A stretch of 64,000 nt of DNA from Malachius bipustulatus (lineage: Eukaryota; Arthropoda; Insecta; Coleoptera; Melyridae), in NCBI GenBank assembly GCA_910589415.1, contig OU342632.1, positions 13,767,507-13,831,506 of the forward strand, written 5' to 3'. How positions within the stretch are numbered: the first letter of the stretch is position 1; each line of letters begins with the position of its first letter. This document shows positions 22,918-34,255 of the stretch, piece by piece. The position numbers and the translations under genes are program-made. The notes under the pieces are model-generated. The model was not told the DNA's origin. It saw only the letters and a list, made by a program, of their open reading frames with translations, and did not search any database.

Positions 22918-23142
22918 TGTTTGATGATGGTAGGATTTCTAGATTTTGTTATTTAAATGATAATTAATTGATTGATATTAGAAATAAAATTATATATGAT
23001 TGTTATGAAAAATACTTTTAATGCTGCTCGCGATTAACCACGTAATGTTATTAATTGTGTTGCTATGGTTACATTTTGTCATAGAAACAATAACATAAGA
23101 AACAAATTCGAATTAAAAAATTTGTCAATATTAGCATCAACA
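22918..23142 (-). repeat. BEL 5' LTR
   Basis: 225 bp, reading identical to 18008-18232; it would hold the promoter for the minus-strand transcript. Confidence 0.95.
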
Positions 23143-23214
23143 TATGGTGTAGGTACTTATATAATACGTATATGTATTTATGAAATATTCACCGACTAAT
23201 ATTAATTATAGATA

Positions 23215-24341
23215 TATTCCAGTACAACCGGATCAGGATTAGCGGTTTCAAAATAAAAAACGACCTAGTAAAGTACTATCATTTATGCTAAATTTCAAGC
23301 TTTCGTCGATTATCTCGACTTTATCAGGAAAACTACAAAAAAAAACTAAACAGTGTAAAAAACTATTTTTGTGAGATCATAAGAAAACTTACGCAAGTGA
23401 TTCGGTTGTCAATCATCTCAATAAAAAGTTAGAATCTTCAAAACTACGAGAGTCACTGGCTGTTAACTTTATACTTGCACATTACAAAAAAAATACTTAT
23501 CACTAACGAAACAGTAACATCACATACACATTGTTTAAAAACTTTTATAAAATAAATCGGCAACATCATGAATCATGCGAAGTAAGTAGGTATAAGTTAT
23601 TATACATCAAACGGATTGTTCATGATTCATTGTTCATTTTCATCATGAAGAACAAAAAAGGGAAAAAACAGTTTTTTTTTCTTTCACTGAATAGAATTTT
23701 CACACACTGAATTATTAATAGTTATGCGTACCTGCTGTTTTTGTTGCCAAAAGAGTTTCCTTTCTGTAGGTCTATTTTAGAAAACTTTTAAATCATCAAT
23801 AGATGTTGATAAGGACGTTAATATAAAAAATGTAGTAGGGAGATAAGATACAAGAAATGCATTCGTTTGCTTGCCTTCGATTTGAATCATGAACAATCCG
23901 TTCGATGTATTATTATTATTATAACTTATACCTATACTTACTTCATAGATTCATGATGTTGTCGATATATTTTATAAAAGTCTTTAAACAATGTGAATGT
24001 GATGTTATTGTTTCGTTAGTGATAAGTGTTTTTTTATAATGTTAATGGGGAGTATAAGGAGTGGGAGTATAAGTTAAAAACCAGTGACTCTCGTAGTTTT
24101 GAAGATTCAGACTTTTTACTGAGATGATTGATGACCGAATGGCATATCACTTGCGTAAGTTTTCTTATGATTTCACAAAAATTCTTTTTTACACTATTTA
24201 GTTTTTTTTTTGTAGTTTTCTGATGAAGTCGAGATAATCGACGAAAGCTTGAAATTTTGCATAAAAATGATAGTACTTTACTAGACCGTTTTTTATTTGG
24301 TAACCGCTAAGCCTCATCCGGTTGTACTGCGGAATATATAA
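23215..24341. mobile_element. 1.1-kb foldback element with arms of over 400 bp
   Basis: 23215-23640 and 23885-24341 are inverted copies: the ends CAGTACAACCGGATCAGG/CCTCATCCGGTTGTACTG, then CGACGAAAGCTT, CTTACGCAAGTGA, GACTCTCGTAGTTTTGAAGA, AACGAAACAGTAACATCA and TTCATGATTCA, all mirrored in order. The spacer of about 245 bp has no open frame. Arms differ by scattered substitutions and small indels. It starts only about 70 bp right of the BEL element. The superfamily is unresolved, since no clean target duplication was found. Confidence 0.85.
24220..24247 (+). other. Second hammerhead-like motif (in the foldback arm)
   Basis: CTGATGA, one extra A, a perfect 5-bp helix GTCGA/TCGAC with a 5-nt loop, then GAAA. 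This is the hammerhead core order with the same one-nucleotide deviation as the motif at 2632. The left arm carries the mirrored motif with CTGATAA in place of CTGATGA. Cleavage is not supported by a visible stem I/III pairing. Confidence 0.25.
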
Positions 24342-24738
24342 TTAATACTTATACGTATATCTACTTATACGTGTTATGAAGTTTTCTGTTTCTCCAATTA
24401 CTCTGCACAAACTAGTAAACACATTAACTAACTATTAAAAGATGGATTAGGAAAACAATAAATAACTAATTTTCAAATGTATTTTTCCTGGCCCAAAAGC
24501 GACTTGAAAATTCTCAGAAATTATACTTCGAGAATTACGAATAACTTTACTGTGTGCATTATTTACTAAAAGAGACCTTTCAAAAATTTCATACCTCCTT
24601 TAAATTTACTTCCTTGAAATCCGTTCCACAACGGTTGTCTAAGTTTCTAAGAACACTCTCTTCTAGGTTCAAACTTTCTCGCAGGGATTTTGAATTTAAC
24701 CCCACTTAGACTCCTCCCCCCTTGAATATACTCACTTA

Positions 24739-24975
24739 GGGCCGGTTGTTCGTACGTCAGTTAAAAATTTTGAGATAACTACTGATTTTAAATTGCAAAT
24801 TTTGAAAATACGGCGAATATAATTAATGATCTTGTATTTTTAATCAGTAATTAACTCTTCTCAAAGCGAGCAGAATTCATTTTCAGAAATATCAGACCAA
24901 TGGTTTGATAATACAGGGCATTTTAAAATCAGTAGTTATCCCAAAATTTTTAACTGACGTACGAACAACCGGCCC
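24739..24975. mobile_element. PIF/Harbinger-type MITE
   Basis: 237 bp with nearly perfect terminal inverted repeats of about 50 bp starting GGGCCGGTTGTTCGTACGTC, flanked on both sides by TTA (24736-24738, 24976-24978). A 3-bp TWA duplication is the hallmark of PIF/Harbinger. No coding capacity; a Harbinger transposase elsewhere would be needed. Confidence 0.85.
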
Positions 24976-24978
24976 TTA

Positions 24979-25704
24979 ATAACTTATTTCTAACTCACGA
25001 TTCAAATGGCATGCTTGATGTGAAGTTTCAAACTGACAGCTTTAATGAAGGTTTAGAAGTCAGTAAGGACACTTATTAGCTGTTCATAGAAGATAAGTAG
25101 GTATACAATAACAGTTTCCAATTTAGCTCTTGAGATTTTAGATTTTTTTCTGAAGGGCAGGCTATATTCAAAATGTAGTCAAGTTATTATTGTTTTCTAG
25201 TAAAAAATAATAAATGCCTTGCAATTAGATACCATTATGAATACGGCTTCTTTGCATTCGTACCGACAATAATTTACCTAGTAGAAGTGCAACCAAACCT
25301 TCTTCAACATTTCGTTTACTCCTAGATATTCGCTCAAAATCCATTAATTTTCTTCAAGATCCCGTGCACTCCCTCATATTTCAAACTGAGTTTGTTGTCA
25401 TGAATAATATCCATCTAATCTCGTCTACGATGTTTTCCTCTTTCTTTTCTACTATCAGTCTAATTCTCCTAGCGGAGTCAGACTTCGACGATGATGGCTA
25501 TGTCCACCTCGGTGGACACCTAGTTGCGTAAGCAAAACTTTTGAGAAAGTTTCTCAGCGCTTCTACTGATGGGTTACTTGCTGGCACGATCTCCCATATT
25601 TGTGAAGGCGTTGAGAATCCCATGCATGCAACAACAAAAGCTCCAAGGTTTCCGACCAGGGGAAAATAAAAACGTAAAGATTAGTGTCAGAAGTGGAATT
25701 TATT
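24979..25704. other. No gene recognised
   Basis: Unique-looking AT-rich sequence. It would contain the 3' untranslated region of the candidate exon that follows. Confidence 0.3.
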
Positions 25705-25848
25705 TCAGTCCATAAAGCTTGCTATCTTGGAGGAGGATTTTGATGGATTTCCGTAGTACACAATATATTTATGCCTTGGGACTTTGAAAACGTAAGCCAG
25801 AGGACGTCCCTTAGGGTTATCTGGAATTATTTTCTTGATTTCTGGTTA
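25705..25848 (-). CDS. Candidate 3'-terminal exon, unknown protein
   Basis: Minus-strand open segment of about 46 codons (ends PRHKYIVYYGNPSKSS...SFMD, stop at 25705-25707). It is preceded by an AG that could be a splice acceptor (...TATAACCAG) and followed, overlapping the stop, by AATAAA (25699-25704), a polyadenylation signal. No family recognised. A stop precedes it in frame, so if real it must be reached by splicing. Chance is not excluded. The upstream 65-codon open frame (25827-26024) is in another frame and is not evidently connected. Confidence 0.3.
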
Positions 25849-26390
25849 TATATTGATCGCAGTTGATTATTCTGAACTGGAGCGGTTTGAGGATCTGAGT
25901 CTCCATTGGAACAAAACGCAGCGTAAAGAATTTTACCAGAAATAAAAGTTCCCAACACTTTTTCCTTAGAGATTTTTATTCGATCTCTGAATCCTTGAAC
26001 CCTATTCATCCAAAATGGCGGCATTAAGAAAAAGTAAAGTCGGCTTTGAGAACCCTTGGATCTAGTCGTCTTTGAAAGATTTTAATAAAATTTCAAATTT
26101 GTATCTCTTGATGACTTATGTAATATTATGGCTAAAATAAGAAGTTAAAGTGAAGTTTCGAGCCAAATATTATCCACGATCCCTTTTACTTTCGTTATTC
26201 ATAAAATAAGTAATCTCGATTTTTCTTTTTTTTTAGAATTTTCAGAAATGTCTAGAGTCAGCCCAAATTTTGCTTCAGATTCTTCAATAAATGTAAAATC
26301 TGCAACTTTTCCCTAATTGATCCGACCCCGTATTTCTACTAGTGTTAGAGATCTCGATGGTGAGAGAGATAAAAAAAAACACTCTACCTA
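25849..26390. other. No gene recognised
   Basis: Possible intron of the preceding candidate exon; nothing specific seen. Confidence 0.3.
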
Positions 26391-26392
26391 TA

Positions 26393-27137
26393 CAGGGTGT
26401 CCCAAGATTTCTTTATCAAGGGATATCCGCGTTGTTTCAAAAAATAAACAAATGAAATTCAGGAAATTTCAACCATACCCTTAAGGCTTTGCAGCTGCAC
26501 CCTCAATGCCCCTTTACGCCTTTCCACCCCTAAGTAATCATCCCCTACTTTTTTTTTCAAATGACACCCCCATATTTTTTTTGCTCGGCAGGATTGTTGA
26601 CTTCTTTCTGAATACAATGTCATACGATTTTTTCAAATCGAGATATATCTAGCACGCCGAAAATAATATATCATTACAAACGAGGGTTGTCAAGGAATAA
26701 CAATTAACATTTAATATGACATTAAAATCACAGAAGCAATTATTATTATTAACGCCTATATTCAGTAACACCAGTATTACTAGTTGAAGTGGTTGGAGGA
26801 AACATTAACACAAAAAACAAGCAATTGCTACTCCTTGACAACCCTCGTTTGTTTTGATATTATATTGTTTTCGGCGTGCTAGATATGTCTCGATTTGAAA
26901 AAATCGTATGACAATGTATTCAGAAAGAAGTCAACAATCCTGCCGAGCAAAAAAAATATGGGGGTGTCATTTGAAAAAAAAAAAGTAGGGGATGATTACT
27001 TAGGGGTGGAAATGCGTAAAGGGGCATTGGTGCAACTGCAAAGCCTTAGGGGTATGGTTGAAATTTCCTGAATTTCATTTGTTTATTTTCTGAAATAACG
27101 CGGATATCCCTTGATAAAGAAATCTTGGGACACCCTG
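26393..27137. mobile_element. 745-bp MITE with arms of about 310 bp, TA-flanked
   Basis: The ends CAGGGTGTCCCAAGATTTCT and the matching AGAAATCTTGGGACACCCTG are mirrored, continuing through GATATCCGCGTT, GGGGCAT, AAAAGTAGGGGATGATTACT, CAACAATCCTGCCGAGCAAA and TCGGCGTGCTAGATAT. It is flanked by TA (26391-26392, 27138-27139), as for Tc1/mariner. Arm identity is very high, so it is a young copy. No open frame. Confidence 0.9.
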
Positions 27138-27139
27138 TA

Positions 27140-28245
27140 TGTATATTCGTAACATGTCACGTGAGATCTTTATCGATCCATTTCAATTTAGTATGAGAAG
27201 AGGTAAGCTAACGTTTAAAGGTACCAAACTCTGAGGGCTACTTATTTATTAAGCTCTATTAAATGGACTCCAATGTCCAGGAAAAGCGAAAGCAAGCCAC
27301 TTTTGTCGCAATGGAACGTCACTTGTTATCCATTTAGCTAATGCACCTATCAATTTCCTGTCTCTGTGTAACTACCCCACCGTTTAGGGTCCCCAGGGAA
27401 CTCTTAAAACAATTGTTTGCTCTGCAAATATTAACTTTACTTTCTCTATTTACTTTGTAAAATGAAGAAAATGTTAAAATACGACCTCTTGTAATTGTAT
27501 TGTAATTTTATACTATAGTAGATGATTATTTCAGTTAAATGTGGATTAAGTAGGCACTGCTTATTTAAATATCTACCGAATCTTGTTTTATTCTTATAGT
27601 TAAAACGTTTTTGAGTTGTTTTTAATGTTGAGCCAGATTGAGATGAATTTGTAAGATTTAACAGTACAGCTTTACGTTAGCGCCCTCCGAGGAAATTCCG
27701 TATACAAGTTTTGAAAGTTATTTTGAAGAGCCATCATAATAAATCATCAGACCGGAGTTTAAGGTAATAGTTAGGGACAGAAAGGCGTGAAGCGGAATAC
27801 TGATATAAATTGTGGAAGGCGCTTTGAAATCTGTTTCGAATTCTACGGATTAATCCGGTTTGTTATGCTTGCAGAGGCCTTCATTTTATACCTCTCAAAA
27901 ATTGATATCCAACTTTAGAGCCCGCTTATTATATCAGGCTTTAGAGTTAACATCCTTCTTGTTGACTATGAGAATATCCTAAAGAGATTCATATTTGGGT
28001 CTTTACTGGTGAACTGAACAACAAAATTTCTAGTTTAGCCTTAATTCAATGTACAAGAAGTTGTGAGAGCTTTTTTCACTAATCCAGCTTTTAAACTTTT
28101 AAACGTAAAAGCCGTTCATTAAATCATACATTATATAGCAACCTTATTATGATATAAATATTTGATTTCAGAATTTTTCAAAGATCCTCAGTCAAATTCA
28201 CTTTCCCAAATAAACATCAATAATTATTATTAGTGTACTTTTAAT
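27140..28245. other. No gene recognised
   Basis: AT-rich, no matched repeat seen. Confidence 0.35.
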
Positions 28246-28247
28246 AA

Positions 28248-28352
28248 ATACACTGATGAGCCCTACATCATTCTACGAAAATCACCCAAACTCATCAAAT
28301 GTCCACTCCCAGATAACGAAAAAGTGGTTTTCCAAAATTCACCTACCTGCGA
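28248..28352 (-). repeat. Dispersed repeat, inverted copy of 14174-14295
   Basis: CCAAACTCATCAAATGTCCA and GTGGTTTTCCAAAATTCACC are the reverse complement of the 14.2-kb copy. Confidence 0.7.
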
Positions 28353-28657
28353 TATACCGTGTGTCCCCGGATAGGCGAAACGACTCTTATAAAAAAAAGA
28401 CAAAAAATTTTCGATTTTAATTTTATTTTGTGGGGTTCAGCACTGCTTGGTTAAAGACTAATTTATAACAGAATTTTAGTTTTGAACAATCAAGCATGCC
28501 TCGGAAATCTTCAAAAAAACGGGTTTTCTGTGGAGTAAAGTGCCTTTTATGTGGCAAATACGACAAAATGTTATTTGGAAGAGTTGTTAAGAATCAAAAT
28601 TTAGGTCCGTATATCAAATACCAAAATCATAGACCACCTTTGATCTTTCTTGCTCTC

Positions 28658-28888
28658 ATCTGGGTAAAACTAGAAAACCATTGAAGATGCAGCAAAACCG
28701 TTTACATTTTCCCTACTAACTTTTCAAGATCTATTTCATGGAAATAAGAAATTATAAGTGGTCACAAATTCGAGCTTTTCGATCACTCTGTACCTATTGA
28801 TTTTTTTTTATTTCCATGCAATATAGGTAATATAGGGACAGGTAAACGGTTTTGTTGCATCTTCAACCATTCTTAGTTGTATACCCAG
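28658..28888. mobile_element. Small MITE
   Basis: CTGGGTAAAACTAG ... CATTGAAGATGCAGCAAAAC at the left is mirrored by GTTTTGTTGCATCTTCAACC ... GTATACCCAG at the right, arms about 45 bp. A right-arm copy occurs at 14985-15095. Confidence 0.7.
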
Positions 28889-28945
28889 GTGACTGATGCA
28901 AAACGTTCAGTGATCTCGATTTAGTCCCCCTGTTCAGAGTAAATA

Positions 28946-29469
28946 TTGAAACTGAAAAAATTAGTGACATGGATATACCTACAAATTTCTTTATGTTTTT
29001 TTTTTCACTCCTCTAGGTCCGAATGGGAAGCAGCAGTCTGCAAAAATTTATTGTTTCCAAAGTATTATCGTATGGCCAGTCTTGAAAGGGGTAACCCTAT
29101 ATCCCATATAAGGGCTTTATCCGACAAGTATCTTCACCTACCACCATCATGAAAACCACCAAACTGCCAATATCAGTAATAAATAAGCATCTTCTTTTGT
29201 CGGAAGATGGTTTAAGCTATTTTGATAATTCATTCAAAAACGCTTGTCGACTACTTGTCACATCAAAGACTTACAAAATATCCCTTCGATTATGGGGTTG
29301 TGGGGCCAGTGGTTTGGTAAAATTATTTTTCTGCTACGTTTACTTCTGTGACAGAATTGGTACATTCTTGAACAGCCTTATAATTTTTTTTGTGTTGTCT
29401 TTAATAAAAGAGGGAGCACCGGTCTTAACTGTGAACCTAGACATAGTCTTACTCTGGTATTTTGGCTTC
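28946..29469. other. Short open frames without recognisable content
   Basis: Two plus-strand frames (28946-29152, 29149-29592) have no family motif; the second runs into a SINE, so it is probably not a gene. Confidence 0.35.
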
Positions 29470-29624
29470 AAGAAAAAACTCATACACCCACAGACACATT
29501 TTTTGAGAAATAATAAGTTTTATAACCGAATACAAACAACTAAGCCGAGCTGGGATTCGAGCCACAGACGGTGGCAGCGTCAATGTTTCTAGTCAGCGAC
29601 CTAAGCCATCCCGCTACCGCCCCC
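29470..29624 (-). mobile_element. tRNA-derived SINE, divergent copy 3
   Basis: The tRNA-like head at the right reads on minus TAGCGGGATGGCTTAGGTCG (box A) and GGCTCGAATCCC (box B). The body (GGTTATAAAACTTATT, TGTGTCTGTGGGTG) resembles the other two SINEs but is shorter and more diverged. Confidence 0.65.
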
Positions 29625-29779
29625 GTTTTTTTTTGTGTATTGAAAGCTGCAACAACCGCTAATGGTTATTAACAGCTTATTTATGTTCTAGATCGTATCG
29701 TTGAAACCAGTTTCTTTTAGGAAAAGAAATATATGCAGTCAAATTGGTTACGGTCGGCCAGGGATGCACTAGAGAGTGT

Positions 29780-30720
29780 GATTCTGTGTTTGAATCTTGA
29801 TGGCTACAGAGTTGGGCAAAGGCTGAAGAGAAGAAAAGAATGAGTAAGTCTGGTGTTGCCAAGTCAGATTCTATTTAGCTTAACCTGTTCGCTTCTATTA
29901 GTAGGGAAGGAATACTGGCTGACACAGAGCGCATAAGAGATTTGAGAAAAGATTGGTTGAAATCCTTATTATCTTGCCTGATTTGGAAAATTTTGCTTAT
30001 ATTGCGAATCGGGTCTCTGGAGAATTGAGTTGCAGAAAGACCTGAGACCTGAAAGAGGCCGCTGCTCTTCCCAATGCGTCTGCTATCTCATCACTTTCGA
30101 TTCCAACATTGGAGGGGGTATATGAAAATACGATTCTATTTGGACATTAGATACGTTTAAATCTAATCTATATAAAAAATGGTTTTTTTGGGGAAGATAA
30201 CGTTGATTGTTTGAACAGCTTTAAGTGAATCGGAGGAGGTAATGAAGTGATGCTTGAGGGTGGAGATGTTTATATCAAAAGCAAGAGGGATGGCGTAGGA
30301 CTCGACTGAGAAAATTCTTAATCGACCAGGTAGGCGGACAGACAGTTGGTTAGAAGAGGTAATTATATAGCAGGAAACTTTGTCATCGGCCTTAGATCCG
30401 TTTGTTAAGATTTACAGATATAAAGATCTGTAAAGGGAAATTGCTTCTCTGAAGTGCTGCGTGAATACCTGGTTGCTGGTTGTGGACTTGAGAGTGATAG
30501 GTTAAGGGGGAGTCGTGGTGAGGTCCAGGGAGCCGGGAAGGTTGGAGAGATGGATTGTGATCAAGAGATGTAAGAATTTGTCTTAGACTCATTTCTACGT
30601 ATACGTTGGTAGAAAGGGGGGATGATTATGTTGAAGGCGTGGTTAAACGATAGGAGTTTGGCATGGAGGTGGAAGGGGAGTTCGCCGGTAAGCGCAAAAA
30701 GGCTCTCCATAGGAGTGGTG
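29780..30720 (-). pseudogene. Non-LTR retrotransposon, RNase H and C-terminal fragment
   Basis: In minus order: a region like the end of the reverse transcriptase, then an RNase H domain starting TNGSKADD (normally TDGSK), IFSVESYAIPLAFD (catalytic glutamate region), SSDSLKAVQTIN (catalytic aspartate in SDS) and PSNVGIESDEIADAL (the GHxGxxxxExAD signature, histidine lost), followed by LNRI.LGNTRLTHSFL, typical of the C-terminus of I/Jockey/R1-group elements. Several stops and frame changes make it dead. A bound RNase H is restricted to a few LINE clades, so the element belongs to the I/Jockey-like group. Confidence 0.75.
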
Positions 30721-30865
30721 TTTTGTTATAGATAAATTTGGATCTCTCTTTCTCTCTCTCTCTCTCTCGGGTCTTTGAAAACGTTTCCTGTTAAATTTTA
30801 AACTCTAGAATCAGAGTATTACGTTTTTTCTTTAATTGACAACATTTGTATTTATAGCCTCGACT

Positions 30866-31240
30866 ATACAGGGTCATTGACGGTCACGAAAGGGTAGCCA
30901 TTATCGTATCCCGAAAACATACTGGAATTTGATTCCAAAAAAGTGAGTTTGTTTTCACGTGTTCTGGCCACCTTCTTGTTTTTTTTTAATAGCATGCCCC
31001 ATTTATTTTTGCATTTTAGAATTGCCGAAAATATCCATCAATTTGAATGGTTAGGTCATAAACAAGTGAAAAAGCTCTTTTTCATTTTGAAAGCAGTGTA
31101 CATCAGAAAAGGCCAAAATATCGGAAAATGGCTTACATGTCCCATACAACTTTTCATTGTATGTAATTTTTAGTGTACTTGAAATTTTTTTTTTTTTTAC
31201 AGAGTGATAAAGTGTGATAATTACCATCACCCTGTATTAA
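30866..31240. repeat. Dispersed repeat, MITE-like ends
   Basis: Begins TACAGGGTCATTGACGGTC and ends with a hairpin before ACCCTGTA at about 31239; the interior shares TTTAATAGCATGCCCC and ATAAACAAGTGAAAAA with 3588-3925. The ends are only loosely inverted. Confidence 0.45.
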
Positions 31241-31262
31241 AATTTAAATCACATACAGCGGG

Positions 31263-31467
31263 TATTATAAAGGCTCATTAAGTTAACGGGCAGATTTCTG
31301 TGGCCATTTCTGAAGAAGGTATCGAGTCTAAGTGGAATTTTTTTAAATTTATCTATTCTTGACATGAAAGTAATTACAAAAATGTTAATAAAAGTCATTT
31401 GACGTCGATATTAGCTTCAAAAATGAGCACAGAAATCTGCCCGTTAGCCTAATGAGCCTTTATAATA
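31263..31467. mobile_element. 205-bp MITE
   Basis: TATTATAAAGGCTCATTA and ACGGGCAGATTTCTGTG at the left are mirrored by CACAGAAATCTGCCCGT and TAATGAGCCTTTATAATA at the right; arms about 40 bp with a few changes. Non-coding. Confidence 0.75.
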
Positions 31468-32395
31468 TTGGCTGATAGAATTTAATATCTTGGAGTTTAG
31501 AATTATTGATATAGCAACAGTATGGTAACTAGGTATAGTGAAAATAAAATAAGTTCCTAACTAGATCATAAGGCAATTTCTATAAAAAAAGATATTATAC
31601 TTGGATTAGATATTATATGTATTATAGTCATTAGGGTTGAGAATATAAATTTTATTTTTTAAAATCGCTCTTTACTCATAATGGGCGATTTTTTGCATAA
31701 ATCAATATTTCACCTTTTGCTCGCAGGCCTAACTATTTTTTGTTCGAAATATTTCAGAATTTTGTGACCGAGTGGGCTTTTGTAATAAGAAACAAGAGTT
31801 GAAGAGAGAACGTTTTACAGGTTCAAGACCTCCAGATATTTCGATTGTATTCATACTTGAATCCTGAATTAAATACAGAGCGGCATAACAGTATTATTTT
31901 CTTTTGGAGGAATTGTTTATTTTATATAAATATGTCTACACAAAATATTTCTTCAGGTTTTGAAAATAAGATGGTATTTTATATCCATGCAACCTTAACT
32001 TAACTATAACTTAAAAGTTCAAGAAAATAAATCCTAATACAAATTAAGTAATCACGCCACCCAGAAAGCTTTTGCAACCATGACAAGCAATTCCAGAAAC
32101 ACACTTATATCAAAACAAATAGCTCATAAACTTGCACGCCGCTAAGGTTGCGGTTAGTACAAACGATCCTGTACACGTTAACACAACAAATGTAGGAGCA
32201 TAATTCTCCTCCCCTTTTATTGTCCCCTATATATTACAATCTCCATCTTCACAATCCCCCGACGCAGCCTTCCATACGACAACGTAACCGATCCGGAATT
32301 TAGGCAACAAAACCGCCGCGGCGCCGCGTATTTCAACTCCAGTCGCATCCTTCCATGCTGATGTCGGGAATGTCATCCACTACAAGGCAAATCCA
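31468..32395. other. No gene; possible 3' untranslated region
   Basis: 32230-32395 is noticeably GC-richer and non-repetitive, and lies just after the stop codon of the candidate exon that follows (minus). A minus AATAAA occurs near 31915-31921. This would suit a 3' untranslated region, but nothing proves it. Confidence 0.3.
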
Positions 32396-32517
32396 TCATT
32401 CTGATCGGCGCATGAGACGCTCCTGCTCCATTAGTGTCCTCAAGCAGGTATCCGCTGAGTGCAGATCCATTTGGTTATCGCATCGCGTTCTATTTTCTTC
32501 GATTGTTCTGGTGATGG
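32396..32517 (-). CDS. Candidate 3'-terminal exon of an unknown host gene
   Basis: Minus open segment of 40 codons, including CDNQMDLHSADTCLRTLMEQ and a basic end RLMRRSE, preceded by ATTTCATTACAG, a plausible splice acceptor, and ended by TGA at 32396-32398. Base composition and third-position GC are higher than in the surrounding repeats, and no repeat relation was seen. The exon would begin in codon phase 2. The protein is not recognised and no upstream exon was found in the window, so this is a suggestion only. Confidence 0.35.
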
Positions 32518-33066
32518 CTGTAATGAAATCTAAATCTACCTCGTGAAGTGATGCTCTTTTGCAAAGTATACTTTAACAAATGATAGTGGGTAACGTTTGG
32601 AACCAATTCATATACATATTTATATCACGAGAATTAAATTGCGACACTCAAGCTCCAGCATCACTGATGTGGTTATGCTTATCCGAACGAAGGTTTGAAA
32701 TTTAGGAGAAATGCTGCGTAATAGGAACGTAGAGTTAACAAAATTATCATGTTACTTCATTTTCTTTCATCCTTCAATAAAGACTCAAATGTCAAAGGTG
32801 GACTAACTACATTAATTAATTTTAATTTCCATCTGAATATTAATATCTACATAATTTATTTCATTTATACCAATTTATTCAAACACTATAAGATGTCCAA
32901 AAATGAAGCAAAAATGATGTTTAAAAATTTGAGATCATCTCACTAAACCCTAAAGGCCGATTTTCACTAGTCTGTTCTGTTCGGCAATGATACTGAATCA
33001 ATGCAATTGCAAGTTAGAATGAAAAAGAGATTAGTTCACATTACCAGTTCACCAATAGTGAAAAGT
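32518..33066. other. No gene recognised
   Basis: AT-rich, possible intron. Confidence 0.3.
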
Positions 33067-33242
33067 AAATCTCTATTTACATCTAACGGCACGGACACGG
33101 GCCGGGTGTTTACCTTGGAAGTGTATTTTTATTATTATAAATGAAATTTGAATGGCTGCATTTACATCTCACGGGGACGGACTGACAACAAATCGTTGAG
33201 CAGCCGACCCGGCTCCGTGTCGTTTGATATAAATAGACCTTT
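33067..33242. mobile_element. Possible short MITE
   Basis: CTATTTACATCTAACGGCAC and CGGGCCGGG at the left are mirrored loosely by CCGACCCGGCTCCGTGTCGT and TTGATATAAATAG at the right. Confidence 0.4.
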
Positions 33243-34255
33243 AGTCTTCCATATACATTTTGTGAATGACTGCTACTAATATTTGTCTCAGCGGTAGGTA
33301 AATTTATTTCAGTGGAATTGAATAATGGTTGGCCTCATGTTCGATGTCATTGAATCAGTCTTTCAAAGTCTTTATTAGGACTTCTTTAATAGAACCGTGT
33401 AATGAGTGATCGATATCAATGGAGAGTGTTTTGTAAATTTCCTTTCAAGGTGCGTTTAGCCCACTTGATCTATAAAATTGACAATTTAGAGCACGGCTAT
33501 TCAAAAAAATGCCCAGTAGATGCATTTTTCCATTCAATATAGCCTTGTAGTCTATAGGTAATAATATTATAAGGACTTACTCTTAAGCATTATCCATATC
33601 ACAAAGTAACCAAAATTAAATTGATGGTGTTGCATTATTGCATCATTCTTATTCCTTTTATATCTCCTCATGCAACTACGCGCACTAGTGTGTATTGAAT
33701 AATGAATAAGTTGTTCTTACAATTTCCTTTATTGCAAAAATTTCGAGACAAGTTCATGGAGTTTGTTTGCAAAGGTCTCATAACAGTTCTAGAGGATCGC
33801 GTAAAATGACACACGAAATGCAATTTAATATCATAGGAAGTGTTTCAGATGATATGAAGCTGACTTCAAGACAATTGGACCTGGAACGTGAGATGTCATA
33901 TAGGGCTTCGATATAAAGCTTCTTTATAAAGTACATTTAGTATAATAATGTTTTATGAAAACCCAGCAAAGCTAAAAACTGTTTACTTGGCAAGTATTTT
34001 AATGGTTACAGTTAAAAAGATTGTCGGGGTAGGAACGGAAAATAAATAAATAAATATACTTAAATAAAAAAGCCATAAAATTATTTGGTAAGCAGATACT
34101 GTGTCAATATTATATAAAAATGTAAAAATATCAGTGGTAACATGATAAACTTTCAGCAAGTTTATTGCTAGTTTTTTATCTCATTACTCAGTCGGTCAAC
34201 AGTCTTGAATTGACAGGTAGTTAAGGCTTTCAATTATCAGGATAAATCGTAAATT
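33243..34255. other. No gene recognised
   Basis: AT-rich, no structure noted. Confidence 0.35.

Larger units (their letters stand above)
18008..23142 (-). mobile_element. BEL/Pao LTR retrotransposon, internally deleted
   Basis: A 5135-bp element on the minus strand bounded by two 225-bp LTRs that I read as identical, implying a very recent insertion. Flanks TATAG (18003-18007) and TATGG (23143-23147) are a 5-bp target duplication with one change. In element order it carries: 5' LTR, primer-binding site, leader, Gag plus aspartic protease, the first part of reverse transcriptase, a deletion, the RNase H-integrase linker with one in-frame stop, integrase, a purine run and the 3' LTR. Because most of the polymerase is missing, it must have been moved by another copy or damaged after insertion. 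Confidence 0.95.

Noticed and set aside
28946..29592. Two consecutive plus-strand frames as a small gene pair
   Set aside because: No motif, and the second frame terminates within a SINE, which argues against a conserved protein.
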